From: Microdochium bolleyi
Lineage: Eukaryota > Ascomycota > Sordariomycetes > Xylariales > Microdochiaceae
Reading direction: 5' to 3'
DNA length: 64,000 nucleotides
Assembly: GCA_001566295.1 (NCBI GenBank)
Contig: KQ964246.1
Location: 1,116,001-1,180,000, forward strand
Within the stretch, counting starts at the first letter, position 1; each line of letters opens with the position of its first letter. The notes beneath the pieces are model-generated. The model saw only the letters and a list, made by a program, of their open reading frames with translations. It did not search any database and was not told the origin of the DNA. The translations under genes were made by a program, and so were the position numbers. This document shows positions 1-10,952 of the stretch, one piece after another.

Positions 1-647
1 CGAGCAGCACCGATGCAATTCCCAGCCTGGCTTCGTTCGATATTGGAGCTGACGGGAAAGAGATCTTCGCTCATTACTGCACAGACTCGATAGACGCACT
101 TATGCAAGCACTAGAGCAAAAAGCTAGGATCTTGCTCAAAGGCAAGTCGGTGCTAGGTGTCTTCCTTGCGAATAACGTCACAATCATAGAACGCATGGTC
201 CGAGACTCGGATCTCAGACCGCTTCTCGACGGGAAGCTCGGCTCCTTGGAAGTCTGGCGAAAGAAGGCCAAGGCGCTCTACTCAGAAGCCTGCAAGGATG
301 TCTCGATGCATCTCTTCGACGTCATCCACACCAATAGGGCACAAAGACCGCCGTCGGGCACGAACGAGTCGGCATCAATTGTCAAGAGCCTCAACAGCAA
401 GGACAAGGAGAGCATCAAGAACAAGTTCCAGACCTTCAACACCAGCTTCGATGAGATTATCGCACGCCACAAGACGTACAGCATGGAGAAAGAGGTTCGG
501 CAGATGTTTGCCAAAGACATGCAACAGATTCTGGAGCCTCTCTACTGTCGATTCTGGGATCGATACCACGAAGTTGACAAGGGAAAGGGCAAATACGTCA
601 AGTACTCGAAGTCATCAATGTCGGCCGTGTTCATGACTCTTTACTGA
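1..647 (+). CDS. EXO70: Exocyst complex component Exo70, 3' part
   Basis: C-terminal part of Exo70, the exocyst subunit that binds PI(4,5)P2 and Rho GTPases and tethers secretory vesicles at sites of polarised growth. The reading frame is already open at the left edge (first full codon at base 3), so the 5' end lies outside the window. About 214 residues are visible, mainly helical and charged, followed by a TGA at 645-647. The tail is Lys/Tyr-rich (KGKGKYVKYSKSSMSAVF), as in the Exo70 C-terminal helical bundle, which ends in a basic K-Y-x-R/K-Y-S patch used for membrane binding. No intron is needed in the visible part. The family call rests on this tail and the helical pattern. Another exocyst subunit, SEC10, lies about 58 kb away in the same window. 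Confidence 0.85.
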   Translation, partial: SSTDAIPSLASFDIGADGKEIFAHYCTDSIDALMQALEQKARILLKGKSVLGVFLANNVTIIERMVRDSDLRPLLDGKLGSLEVWRKKAKALYSEACKDVSMHLFDVIHTNRAQRPPSGTNESASIVKSLNSKDKESIKNKFQTFNTSFDEIIARHKTYSMEKEVRQMFAKDMQQILEPLYCRFWDRYHEVDKGKGKYVKYSKSSMSAVFMTLY

Positions 648-1995
648 GGGGACACTGCACTTTGAGCTGCGCCCGTGCTTTACTCGGGCATGTCGTCCGC
701 GACACTGGATGTTCCACGGAGCTTATTATCACCATACATTCATGGCGTAATCGTACTGGGAGCTATCGGATCATGTATCGAACAGGTGTTCCAAGACTGG
801 GCAGTCGGCGTGACGGTTCGCGTCTTCAACACTGATCTTCCTTCTCGACACGCAGGAGTAAGCACCGAAAGTATATGCAGCCTGGCCTCATCGGAAGCTT
901 CACAGTGTCGGACCATCGTCAGGAAAGCCAAAATCGACTTTTGGTCGAACGCCAAGCACATTAGTACATCCACACCACAAGATGGGAAGGCGACCTTGTC
1001 ACAGGGAACGATGACGGGCCTTGTGCTCGCTGCTTGATGTCCTCTCCCACTCACTCCTTGCATTGCAAACGTTGGCACAAACGTGCCCGAGTCGGCTGGA
1101 CGATGCCGATCCTACGCGTATACAACTCTTTCTGGTCAACGCTTCAGCTATCGCAGTTTGCGCACATCGCGAACTCTAATGACCACCTGTATCGTCCTGC
1201 GCGAGTGGAAAAGCCAATAGGGCGCCAAAGGCAGACGCTTGTTCCTCTTAGGGTACTGTCTACAGGGCAAGGCACTATGATTATCGGAGCCTCGCAGCGT
1301 GGGAGAACGATTCGACTAGGATGGCATGAGCTCTTCACTGGGCACAGTTTGTAGCACCATCTAAGGATCGGTCATCGGCTTGAGTCGGGGACCTGCGAGC
1401 TTGTGACCACAACACAGTCCAGCAGAGGGCCTATATGGGCCTGTCTTCGTTAGCATCGAAGTCACCGCTTGCAGCCAAGTGCACCGATATGTTCCACTTG
1501 TTTCGAAGGGTTGCGAAGCCTAGGTCTCGTCACGGAGTCCGTCTGACCTATCGCTATAAGCATGCCCAGATGTCCCATCAGTTTCGAGGGATAGCTGAAC
1601 TCGAGTGGCCAGCAACGACAAGGAGGACGATTACCGCGCCTGAAGTGTTGGAAGTCTTACCCCAGTGGGTGAATTTTAGTGTCACAAGGGGACAAGTTCC
1701 TCAAAGCGAAGCCCAATGAGTTCCATGATGAGACTTCTGATAGAAGTCACCCAGAAGAACCCAACGAAGCATATATGAATCACATATTCTGTCCAGGTTC
1801 GCAACTGGTTGCGCGTTTTCACTTTCACTTGCGTACAGCCATCATGACACCTAATCAGTTGTAGACCAAGATTGAACAATACAATGTGCCATGAGCCAGA
1901 CAGCGACCCTCTTCCGCAAGACCAAAAACATGCGATCAGTCAGCCTACAAACAACCGTTCTGCCTCGCAGGCCCGCCCCAAATCCGGTTGCTCCC
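648..1995. other. Intergenic, no supported gene
   Basis: Between the EXO70 stop and the 3' end of the minus-strand Ser/Thr-rich gene. Only short open frames occur, with no recognisable domain and no consistent splice pattern. It presumably holds both 3' UTRs. Confidence 0.6.
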
Positions 1996-3183
1996 TCACG
2001 CAGTAGGCAGAGGCCGGAACTGCTGCTTATACTGCCGGTGCCCCTTCCCCCTCCCACCGTCCTCCACCGCAGCGGCGGCCGCCGCGGTATTCGACATCGT
2101 CAGGCTGCTCCCAGCGCCCAGTAAGGTCGATAAGCTCATGCTACCAGTAACGCTGCCGCTGCTACTACCACTTCTACTACCACCACCTCTACTCCGGGTG
2201 CGCGTGGAAAGCGTCGACGATGCGGAGGGGGTGACTGTCGTTGTCACGGTCACGAGGTGCGTGACGGTCGTGGCAATGGTGGTCACGCGGTACGCGAGGG
2301 TCTTGGTGATTGTCTCGAGGGCGTCCCCGGTGGCCGTGATTGTGGTGGTCGTCGTCGTGTCGTCTACCGCCGACGTTGGCGCTGGCGGCGGCGTGGCGGC
2401 GGCTGGTGTCGCTGTTGGTGCTGCCGCTTCTGGTGCCTCCGATGGCGGAGCCGGTGGCTGCTGCTGCTGCTGCTCCTCGCTAGGGATGGCTGCCTCTGGT
2501 GCAGGTGATGATGATGATGATGGCAAAATCTCTGGTCCTTGGTCTGCTGGCACCGACAAGGGCTGCGGTGCGGCTTCACTCGCAGCCACAACGGTCGGCA
2601 CGGGAGTTCCATCTACGAAGACGGTCGTCCACGTTGTCACGGGTGGCAGTGACGGCGATGAACTTTGCTGTGGCTGCTCGTGCTGGCCTTGACCTTCTCC
2701 TTCTCCTTCTCCTCCGCCTGACGACAAATCGCTTGCAGAGATGCCAGACGGAGTTGGCGGGACCAGCAGTAAGACATGGCCTGACCCTTGCGGAACAGCA
2801 GTCGCCGCCTCTGCTTGGACAGCCGGTCCGAGGCTGGATGCTGGGGCAGAAGAAGAGACGACGGCCGCCGGCGCTGGGGCCAGGGTATCGACCAGCGGCG
2901 CAGACGAGGAGGCCACCAGGCTCTGCGCTGCGAGCTGTGTCGTCGCTGCTGCGGGCGTTGCTGCTGCCGCGTCATCGAGAGCCGGCGAGACTGGCGAGAC
3001 CGCCATGGAAGGCGCCGCGGCGGCGGGAGCAGCGGCTACGGTGTCGGCGAGGAGACAGGCGACCAGGACCAGGGCGGCTGCGATGCCGAGATGACGACGA
3101 CGACGACGATGATGATGATTTTGAGAGACGGGACCGGCCCCGTGGCGACGACAGGCGCCGCCCGAGTCCGAGAGCAGCTTCAT
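1996..3183 (-). CDS. Ala/Ser/Thr/Pro-rich secreted or membrane-anchored protein
   Basis: A 395-residue single-exon protein with no enzyme domain I recognise. The start chosen (ATG, base 3183) gives MKLLSDSGGACRRHGAGP, then a His/Arg run (HHHRRRRRH), then a hydrophobic stretch (LGIAAALVLVACLLADTVAAAP) ending in an A-x-A-type site. This looks like a signal peptide or type II signal anchor at about residues 35-58. The rest is low complexity: Ala/Ser/Pro-rich segments, a Gly/Glu repeat, a five-Gln run, and Thr/Val blocks such as TTTTTTITATG and TTIATTVTHLVTVTTTVT, which resemble the O-glycosylated stalks of fungal cell-surface proteins. The frame stays open upstream of 3183 for 66 more codons, but that extension would bury the hydrophobic segment. 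No C-terminal GPI signal is visible. The surface or cell-wall role is inference. Confidence 0.6.
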   Translation of the reverse strand: MKLLSDSGGACRRHGAGPVSQNHHHRRRRRHLGIAAALVLVACLLADTVAAAPAAAAPSMAVSPVSPALDDAAAATPAAATTQLAAQSLVASSSAPLVDTLAPAPAAVVSSSAPASSLGPAVQAEAATAVPQGSGHVLLLVPPTPSGISASDLSSGGGEGEGEGQGQHEQPQQSSSPSLPPVTTWTTVFVDGTPVPTVVAASEAAPQPLSVPADQGPEILPSSSSSPAPEAAIPSEEQQQQQPPAPPSEAPEAAAPTATPAAATPPPAPTSAVDDTTTTTTITATGDALETITKTLAYRVTTIATTVTHLVTVTTTVTPSASSTLSTRTRSRGGGSRSGSSSGSVTGSMSLSTLLGAGSSLTMSNTAAAAAAVEDGGRGKGHRQYKQQFRPLPTA

Positions 3184-5149
3184 CTCTTTTCTCTGAATCC
3201 CCGCTCTTGAGCACGGACTGCCCGTCTTCGAGTGATTCGTGCAGGACCGATGATAACTCACACTCCACAGACGAGGCACTGTGAGCCTGACTGGGTCGAA
3301 GTATCCGAATGCCGTTTTTAGAATCGTTCTGCTGAGTGGAAGCACGGAGGAGAAACCCTCAGAAGCCTCTACGGGAGACAACTTTGCTGTTGGACCGCTC
3401 GTTGGGATTCAGGGAGGGGGGAAAGAAGCAGGAGAAGCCGTCAAAGCAAGGAGCGACCTGGGTGGGAGAGGAGGGCAAGAGAGTGTGTTTAGTCTTCACA
3501 AGGTCGAGGAGCGAGGGCGAAAGGGGAGGAGGCGAGGGAGTACGCCTTTGATCACCGGAATTGTTGCAACAAAGGGAGATAGGATATCCAGTATATGTGT
3601 TCCCATCAATTGAAGCATCGCCATCGACGACATGACTGGCGAAGAGGAAGGCGAGGGATGTCTCCCATCCCTTCTGGACGGTCAGTAAGTGTCCAGAGAC
3701 ACGAACTCGCGAATTTGCATATACACCTCGCAGGTTCCCGCAGCTTGTCGTAGAAACAAGGCTGCCCGTGTTGAAATGCTCAGGCACGCGGAATCTATAG
3801 AGCACTAAAGAGTTCGGCCATCCACAGAGATACCATCCTCGGGGCCGGCAAGGGAAGAGGTGAAGTATATAGCCCGGACCAAAAGTGACTTCAAGGTGCC
3901 TCCGGAAAACCCGTGCTGGGTATGGCAAGGCCGATCCGAAATGGTGCGTGATGTGTCTGGATGGCCATGGCAAGCTTCTGTGTCGTGTTACACGTTAGCT
4001 ACTTACTTTGCTTATGGCCCGTTTTCATTGCATATTGAGACAACTTATTGTTACAACTGTTTTTCGAAGCTGACCTGGTCAAGTCTGGTCATCGCCGGGG
4101 GGAAGAGACTGACTGAAACGTCAGCGAGCCACGTGAAATCAATAGTGCCCATCACACGTGGAATCCCATTCAAGGCTATTCAAAACCATCTTGACGTAGC
4201 AAGGGCAGGGGCCGACAAAACCAGGGCTGTCAATCAGTCACCTAGACAGCATGTATGCATTGCATGTATGTACGTGTCGCAAGGGATGCCGCTGCTTACT
4301 TCCTTACACTAGCTATTCGCAGCACACCGAGCTAGTACCGCTGCCTCACCCCTACGAACAGCCAAGGTCGCCCGCCCACACGCGGACGAAAGGGATGAGT
4401 GAGTGTGTGAATGACGACTCGCAACTCGCCTCGTCCCTTGCTGCATTCCTTCCCCACCCTCAAGGAGCAAGAACAAGAGTCGATCCCCTCGAATAGTGAT
4501 AACCGCATTCCTTTTGTAAGTGACTAATCGCCGCGCACAGAGAATCTCGAGGAGTCAGTCGTACACCCACGCGCGGCTGCACATTCAAGGAACCTTTCAG
4601 CCTGCTCACAAGCGCAAGTCGGAAAAGCAAATCCATTGCGCAGCCCACAGTTTCTTCTGTTCACAGCCAAACCATTCACGCATTCACACATGTATGCTCG
4701 GAACTCTTTTCCTGCCTGAAAGTAAATCCACCCGTAACTGCCGGGTTTGTTGTTTTGTATCTCCAGCTCTGGCTAACTTTCTTGCAACGACAGGGATCGT
4801 GATGACGGATCGTGTGACTCAAACCTTCAGTGAGTAATTGTTGTAAATGCAGCAGGGTATCGAAACAGTCTTATGTGCGCGTGCGTGTGTGCGTGTGGGA
4901 GAGAACGCCGTGAACGATTAACAGACGACCGAAAGCAAGATGAGAACCAAAATTCAGGCGAAAACACATTTGATCCGATCCGTCCTTCCCATGTCCCAGT
5001 GCAGAGATGGGGCCCATGTGCTGGTTAGTGATTGAGCACCTCGAGTGTTGTGAGGTGTCCTGTCTTGTTTCGAGACTGGCTTCGTGAACCGTTAGACCGG
5101 CTGGGGGAACAGGCCTTATTCTAGTCTTGGTCCGAGGCGGAAGATCATT
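3184..5149. other. Intergenic, no supported gene
   Basis: Upstream of the Ser/Thr-rich gene and downstream of the next minus-strand gene. A 204-codon minus frame at 3359-3973 has no recognisable domain, irregular composition and many Cys/Trp/Arg; I treat it as chance. A GT-rich microsatellite-like run (gtgcgcgtgcgtgtgtgcgt) lies near 4876-4896. Confidence 0.5.
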
Positions 5150-6112
5150 TCAGTCCTCCCAGATGGTCTCCAGGTCGAGATCTCCTCGGCGCTCGGCGCC
5201 GCAGACACTCCACCGCTTCCGCTTGTCCCTCGAGCCAATGCCCAGCGTCCGACCTCGGGCCGGCACGTCCAGGTTGCCGCGGCCCTTGCCATCCCCCGAG
5301 CCATCTTCCCCCTCGACGGCATCTGCAGCAGCCTTGAGCTGGGCGATACGCTCTGCCTCGAGCGCGGCTTCCTCGGCATCTGGCGTGTCCGGGATTGTCT
5401 CCAGACTGGAGATACTCGGGCTTCGGGATCTCATCGAGCTTGGTGTCGACGGCACCGAGGATGAGTGGTAGTAGGTTGGGAAGTTGTAGCTGCCCAAGCT
5501 GCTGTCGGATCTGTATGACGGCGAGGTTGCTAGGCTGGAAGGCGTCCCCGGGATTGAAGCTCCTGAGCTTGTCACACCTTGACGGAATGGTGACGAGGTT
5601 CTCTGTGCGGGCGAAGGCGGCAGAGCGTGCACAGGCGAGATGCTCCTGTCAGGCTGTCGGTGGTGGTCATTGTCCAGCACGGAAGTCCTCACGGGCGAGG
5701 ATGGGAATGCTTCGTCGGCAGGCTTCCGTGGTACTCTGTGCCTGCTGGGGGACCCGGACGGGCTCGAAGGACGGACGAGCGGCGGGTAGATGATACGACC
5801 TGCTCCATCAAGCCCGGGCATCGAGCGTGTGCGGTTCATGCTGGGAAGCTGGAGACTGGCGGTTGACTTGGATCTGGTGTGCGAGCCGGAGAGAGGCGAG
5901 GTTGTCCGAGGTCGGTATGGCAGGGCACTAAGTGATGTCCATGGCGAGGTCGGGGAGAGCGGTTCGGTGGAGCGGCGCATGTTTGCGGGCTTGCGGAGGA
6001 CGTCTGAATCGTGGGTGATGATGGGCGCCGTGTTGCTGTGGTGGAAGCGCATGGTCGGCAGAGGCGAGGAGCGGAACTCCTCGAGGCTCTCGGTCTCGGG
6101 GACAGGCTCCAT
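5150..6112 (-). CDS. Disordered Ser/Pro-rich conserved fungal protein
   Basis: A 320-residue single-exon protein. The start is the ATG at 6112 (MEPVPETESLEEF), because the codons upstream in the same frame read as an arginine/serine/proline leader with no sense. The protein is dominated by Ser, Pro, Arg and Thr, with many S/T-P sites and R-x-x-S motifs (RRSTEPLSPTSP, TPSSMRSRSPSISS), so it is probably unfolded and a target of proline-directed and basophilic kinases. The N-terminal block MRFHHSNTAPIITHDSDVLR is the least biased part and the best probe for orthologues. Towards the C-terminus there is a short acidic, potentially helical segment (DAEEAALEAERIAQLKAAADAV), and the protein ends in an acidic ETIWED. 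Annotations of such proteins usually say basic proline-rich or hypothetical. I assign no function. Confidence 0.7.
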   Translation of the reverse strand: MEPVPETESLEEFRSSPLPTMRFHHSNTAPIITHDSDVLRKPANMRRSTEPLSPTSPWTSLSALPYRPRTTSPLSGSHTRSKSTASLQLPSMNRTRSMPGLDGAGRIIYPPLVRPSSPSGSPSRHRVPRKPADEAFPSSPVRTSVLDNDHHRQPDRSISPVHALPPSPAQRTSSPFRQGVTSSGASIPGTPSSLATSPSYRSDSSLGSYNFPTYYHSSSVPSTPSSMRSRSPSISSLETIPDTPDAEEAALEAERIAQLKAAADAVEGEDGSGDGKGRGNLDVPARGRTLGIGSRDKRKRWSVCGAERRGDLDLETIWED

Positions 6113-8534
6113 GGCGACGACGGCGGAGGGTGATTTGCCGGTTGGCGTGAACGACCGGAAACGCAGCTGCAGAGGACTCCGGACTCGAGACTCGAGACTC
6201 AGGGCAGCTCTTGCCGGACGGTGCACACGGACGAAAGAGACTGGCCGCCTGAGAAGTGAGGCATGGAAGAGGCTTGGGCCGTCAGAAAACAATACAGACC
6301 ACCTGGAATGCAATCCTTTAGCCGGTAGCCCAGGGCAGGATGAAACGGGCCGGAGGGCGGAGGATTGTCGTTGCGACGCGTCGAGATGGGCGGGCGGACC
6401 GGTCACATGTGCCGTGTGCAGTATGGTTGGATGATTGCTTGATGGCCTTCCCAGGGGTGTTGCTTGCTTGGTTGCGGCTAGGCGTGCGAGGTGCAGTCGA
6501 GACCCGAGAGGCTGCTGCTGGAGGCGGCGGCTGGCTGTTGGGGGACTGAGGACGACCCTGGCGTGAGGTGTGGCACGCGAAGGTGGGCGACACGAGAGAC
6601 AGCACAGCTGTTTCAGGCGACGAGCGAGGCTGCACAGAGAGGCACAGAGAGGCACAGCAAAGCGCCTGGACGAGGCTGTGAACGGGACAGGACGTGAACT
6701 GGGAGGTGGAAGACTGGAAGGCGAAGAAGGCGCCCGCGGAGCTTACAAATGGGACACCAGACGGATGCCCAGCATGCGCTTTCTTTGCCATCCGCGGATA
6801 GGAGCTTCAAAGGGGTCAGGTCAGCACGGGTTCAGGGCAGCACCACCGGCGGACCACACGTCCCCGACGCCGCTTGACAGTTGCAGTCTAGCGGGCGCCC
6901 GGGAGCCGCCAGAGAGTCATTCTAGTGGGCGGCACCGAGCCCCCCGTTGGCCCTGGCGCCTCGGCCACGCTGCACGCTTCAGAGTCAGTGCTCCCCACCT
7001 CGCCCACGTCCGGATAATTACTGGACGCTCCTCATGAACAGATACTCCTGATGCGAGGCATAAAGCACAGAAGGCACATGCAGCTGCTCCATCACTTGCC
7101 CGGGCGGGCTGTTGCGGTCGATACCTCAAGGGGCCTCCTCCACATAGGCCGCGCGACAGGGTCGCATGTGAAGAACCCTCCGTGTCCACTGGCTGCTGGC
7201 GAGAGCAAGGGTCCTCCTGTCGCCTGTCGCCCCAGCTCGCCACTCCACAGTCGCCCTGCGGCATCCAGGGATCGTCGCGTGCCAAGCTGCCCTGTCGTCT
7301 CTGCCCCAATGTGTCGTGTCGTTACGTGTCGTGTTGTGTCTTGAAGGGTTCTTCAAAACATCCAGAGCAACGGCTCTTGCCAAGTTTCTAGTCTGGGGTA
7401 TGACAACCTACAACGCAAAGACCTGCCTCAGGGCCAGCCTCCAGGACTGCAGCTCTGAGAATGCCACACAATGCAGAAATGCCTCAGTCTTGCTGATCTT
7501 GGCCTCGCCTGGATATGCCCATCACCACAACGACTTTCCCCTCGTGGAAACCCGCAGGGTCATCCATGTCTTGGTTGAGTTCATCGTCGGCCGCCGGTCC
7601 AGGCCGACCACGAAGCGGTGTCGTCTTGTACACAGGAGCGAGATCAATCATGAAGCAGGCCTTCAGCAGTCGCAGGGTACGGGGTGTCCCTCGGCTGTTG
7701 ATCGAATGCTGCAGCAACATTGAATTCACGGGCAGAAGCACGCGTGGTCAAGAACAATCCCTCGCCGGCGCTCATGAGAGCTAGACAACTAGTCGGTGGA
7801 TGCCAAACCCTGCCATGTGAAGGCCGGGAGGGTGTTGTCAGTTGTTGGATTGCCATCCCAGCTGGAGCAGTGGATGGTCCGGCTGCGAGTACCGAATGGC
7901 AGGCACAGCGATGGCCAATCATGCAACATCCCCAGACTACAGGCCATGGAGGCCATGGAGGGCATGGTTGTGGACTCTTCATTGTTTCCGTCTTGATCGG
8001 AGCTTTGGACAGTTGCAACGCCAGTCCAGTCCGTAGACTTTGGCGAGTTTGTAGACTACGGTACCTGAACCACCATGCGTACGAGTTCATGCGCCTTGAT
8101 CCATCTCCAGGCCCGTGGACCTGCCAAGCGTGGTTGTTCACGGCACGGCCTCAGCCGCTGCATTGGGGCTCAATGACCACAGTTGCAGCTCCAGCGCGCC
8201 TGCATCGATTGGCCCTGCCACGGGCGCTGCCAAGCCCACCTTGAGGCACCACACCTTCGATCAAGGCTTCCCCTGGAATTCCACAACGCCCAGGCATCGT
8301 ATTCCGGCAGCCTCAACAACGACAGTCCCTCATTGCCGCCCGCTGCCCACAGTCTCGCGCTCGACCGCTGGCAACAGTCAGCCGCCCCTCCTCTGCATGG
8401 CCGACGGCACTTCTTGATCCAACCCCTTGCCAATTCGCCTTTTCACGCCGATTCGACCCGCCCGACGGCCGCCCTTGTCCATCTCGGAAATCCAAGCCAC
8501 GACAATCTCAACAGCAGCACTCCCGATCTCGACC
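6113..8534. other. Divergent intergenic region with two 5' leaders
   Basis: Separates the minus-strand Ser/Pro-rich gene from the plus-strand mannosyltransferase gene and should contain both promoters. No open frame shows a recognisable protein. A short imperfect tandem repeat (ggccatggaggccatggagg) is at about 7943-7962. The last ~350 bases before 8535 are C-rich, as expected of a fungal leader. Confidence 0.5.
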
Positions 8535-9684
8535 ATGGTGCGCCCCATGGGGGCAGTCCGCATGAAGCGGCCAAACTACATCACGCTCTTCATCGGAGCC
8601 GTCCTGTGCCTCTTCATCATCTACTTCCTCTCCGGCGGCAGCAGCGACTCCGCCTCGGCCGCGACCAGCAAGACGCCGATACGGAAACCGACAAAGTCGA
8701 GCCTCATTGGCGACCGGCCACCCGTCAAGCGGTACAACCTCAACAATGTCACCATCACCCCCGACCCGATAGGCAACCGCGAGGCCGTCCTCATCCTCAC
8801 GCCCATGGCGCGCTTCTACCCAGAGTACTGGGACAACCTGCTCAAGCTCAACTACCCGCACGAGCTCATCACGCTGGGCTACATCCTGCCCAAGACGAAA
8901 GAAGGCAACGCCGCCACGACCGCGCTGCAGGCAGCCGTCTCCAAGACGCAGAGGGGCCCCGTCAAGGACCGCTTCCGCAGCGTCATCATCGAGCGCGAGG
9001 ACTTCGAGGCGCCCCTGGCCTCCCAGGACGAGAGCGAGCGGCACAAGATGTCGAACCAGAAGGCCCGCCGCGCTGCCATGTCGCTGGCCCGCAACTCGCT
9101 GCTCTTCACGACGCTGGGGATCGACACCTCCTGGGTGCTCTGGCTGGACGGCGACATCATCGAGTCCCCGCCTACCTTGATCCAGGATCTCGCCGCGCAC
9201 GACAAGGCACTCATCGTGCCCAACTGCTACCAGAGGTACATCGACGAGAAGACGGGCAAGAAAGAGGAGCGGCCATATGACTACAACAGCTGGCAGGACA
9301 GCACCGCCGCGCAGGAGCTCGGGGCCAAGATGGGTCCGGACGACATCATCGTCGAGGGCTACCAGGAGATGGCCACGTGGAGGGCGCTCATGGCCCACAT
9401 GCCCGACCCTGAGAAGAACAACAACCCAAACCTCGAGGTGCCCCTCGACGGCGTCGGCGGTACCGCGCTCCTCGTCAAGGCCGACGTCCACCGCGACGGC
9501 GCCATGTTCCCCGCGTTCCCTTTCTACCACCTCATCGAGACGGAGGGCTTCGCCAAGATGGCCAAGAGGCTGGGCTACAAGCCTTTCGGGCTGCCCAATT
9601 ACAAGGTGAGAGCACACGCGCTTCCTGCCTCGTCTGACTGTCATACTAACCACATCCTGATAGGTGTACCATTACAACGAGTAG
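8535..9684 (+). CDS. MNN9: Golgi alpha-1,6-mannosyltransferase, Mnn9/Anp1/Van1 family
   Basis: A subunit of the mannan polymerase complexes that extend the alpha-1,6-mannose backbone on N-glycans in the cis-Golgi. Exons 8535-9605 and 9664-9684, intron 58 nt (GTGAGA...TAG); 363 residues. The second exon is tiny and encodes only VYHYNE plus the stop. The start at 8535 sits in a good context (gaccATGg). The N-terminus is cytosolic and basic (MVRPMGAVRMKRPN), then one transmembrane anchor (YITLFIGAVLCLFIIYFL, about residues 15-32), giving type II topology. The catalytic region carries VLWLDGDIIE with the D-x-D motif near residues 204-206, preceded by MSLARNSLLFTTLG and followed by LDGVGGTALLVKADVHRDG, all characteristic of this family. 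The length and short N-terminus fit Mnn9 better than Van1 or Anp1, but the paralogue assignment is less certain than the family. Confidence 0.88.
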
Positions 9685-10248
9685 ATTTTCGAGGAGAAGA
9701 AAACCCATTCCTAAGAGTTGGCAGTTCAGCTTTCCAATATCACGTCATGAGGGGGCATCGTTGCATAGGAGAACCGGAGTTCTTTCGGGCTGGTCATCAT
9801 CATCATCAACATCAATCATCGTCTTATAGTACCATTTGAAAAAAGTGTTCGTGTTCATCACTGTCCATCGCACGAGCCATTGCTCGTGTCAGAGTGACTC
9901 ACGTATGCTCGGCGTCTCGAGATTGCAAAGAAAAGAACGTCGGTTCGCTTTGACTAGATCCAAAGGGCGTACAGCACGGGGTTATATCCCAATCTTGTGA
10001 CACGCGCGTATGCCCGATTCTCGATCAATACAGATCATGAACTGGGGAGGGGAGACTTAGCTCGTCTCACCCCCCCCCCCCCAATCCCCAAAGTTCCTGC
10101 CAGTCTGAGTCCCTGTTCCTGACAATTCCGCCATTACAGAGATCCACGCCGAATCAAATAGACCCGAGATTATCATCCACCCCGAGCCAAGCAAACATAA
10201 GAAACTCTTGGAGGGAGAAATTACAAAGTGACGACCCTGCCTACCTAC
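9685..10248. other. Convergent 3' intergenic region
   Basis: Lies between the ends of the mannosyltransferase gene (+) and PEX4 (-). It contains a C13 homopolymer and, next to the PEX4 stop, a short (ctac)n run at 10241-10252. No coding sequence is seen. Confidence 0.6.
10070..10082. repeat. Poly-C homopolymer (13 C)
   Basis: Thirteen consecutive C on the plus strand between two convergent genes. It is one of three C runs of 10 or more in intergenic parts of this window. Confidence 0.9.
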
Positions 10249-10952
10249 CTACCGCCCTTCATATCGCCCCTCCCCGTCCGCGACCCAGAACTCGACCAGC
10301 CTCCGCGCGCCGACGCCGTCGCCGGCACGGATGAGCGCCGCGACGTCGACGTTCAGGGGGCTGTCCGTCTCCGGGCACCCGAGCAGCATGCGCACGGCGC
10401 GCACGCTCTCGAGGATGCTGTACGCGGGCGTCCACGCGTCCTTGAGCAGGTCCAGACATATCTCGCCCGACTGCAGGGCAATGTTGGCGTGGACTATCGG
10501 CGTAACGAACGAGATCTTGGGGGCCTTGTTGGGGTACTCTGTCGGGATGGAGATGTGCAGGAGCCAGCGACCCTCTGTGTGCGGCGGGAGAGTGATTAGC
10601 GTTTTGTAAAGTGAGATCTGTAACTTGAGACTTTTGCCAATGGTTCATACAGAGGATGGCGCAAGCTCCAATGAAACAAAGAATGACAAAGGGATGAACT
10701 GTTAAAAGACGACTCACCATCGTACCCAGCCCCAATGCCCCGCCCGTTGATTACGGCCTCCCACTCGAGCAGCTCCTCCTCCTGCACGGGGCCCAGGCGC
10801 TCGATGCCGTGCTCGCTGGCCTTCTCCTTCTCCCACACGCCGAGCTCCTTGATGAGCCTCTTGGTCGCGCTCCGAGATGATGAGCCGGACCCGGAGCCCG
10901 AGCCGCTGCTCGACTTCTTCCCTGAGGAGGTTGATTTGGAGCCGCCTGCCAT
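10249..10952 (-). CDS. PEX4: Peroxisomal ubiquitin-conjugating enzyme Pex4
   Basis: E2 enzyme that mono-ubiquitinates the import receptor Pex5 on the peroxisome so it can be recycled; anchored by Pex22. Exons on the minus strand 10952-10718 and 10574-10249, intron 143 nt (GTGAGT...ACACAG, branch GCTAATC); 186 residues. The split codon gives Glu79 and restores EGRWLLHISIPTEYPNKAPK, the typical UBC beta-strand and Y-P-x-x-x-P turn. The active-site segment is SGEICLDLLKDAWTPAYS with the catalytic Cys at about residue 118. The upstream E2 triad is H-A-N (about 107-109) instead of the usual H-P-N. An N-terminal Ser/Gly/Lys-rich linker of about 28 residues precedes the fold. Pex4 is favoured over other E2s by the segments VTPIVHANIALQSGEICLDL and CPETDSPLNVDVAALIRAGD. 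The fold is certain and the subfamily likely. Confidence 0.88.

Noticed and set aside
3359..3973. 204-codon minus-strand frame upstream of the Ser/Thr-rich gene
   Set aside because: No domain, irregular composition, no conserved-looking block; could not be tied to a transcript structure.
6113..6655. N-terminal extension of the 320-aa Ser/Pro-rich protein
   Set aside because: Open by chance; composition is leader-like and the ATG at 6112 starts the conserved-looking part.
8508..9653. 381-codon minus-strand frame antisense to the mannosyltransferase
   Set aside because: Shadow frame rich in Val/Arg/Glu with no recognisable family.
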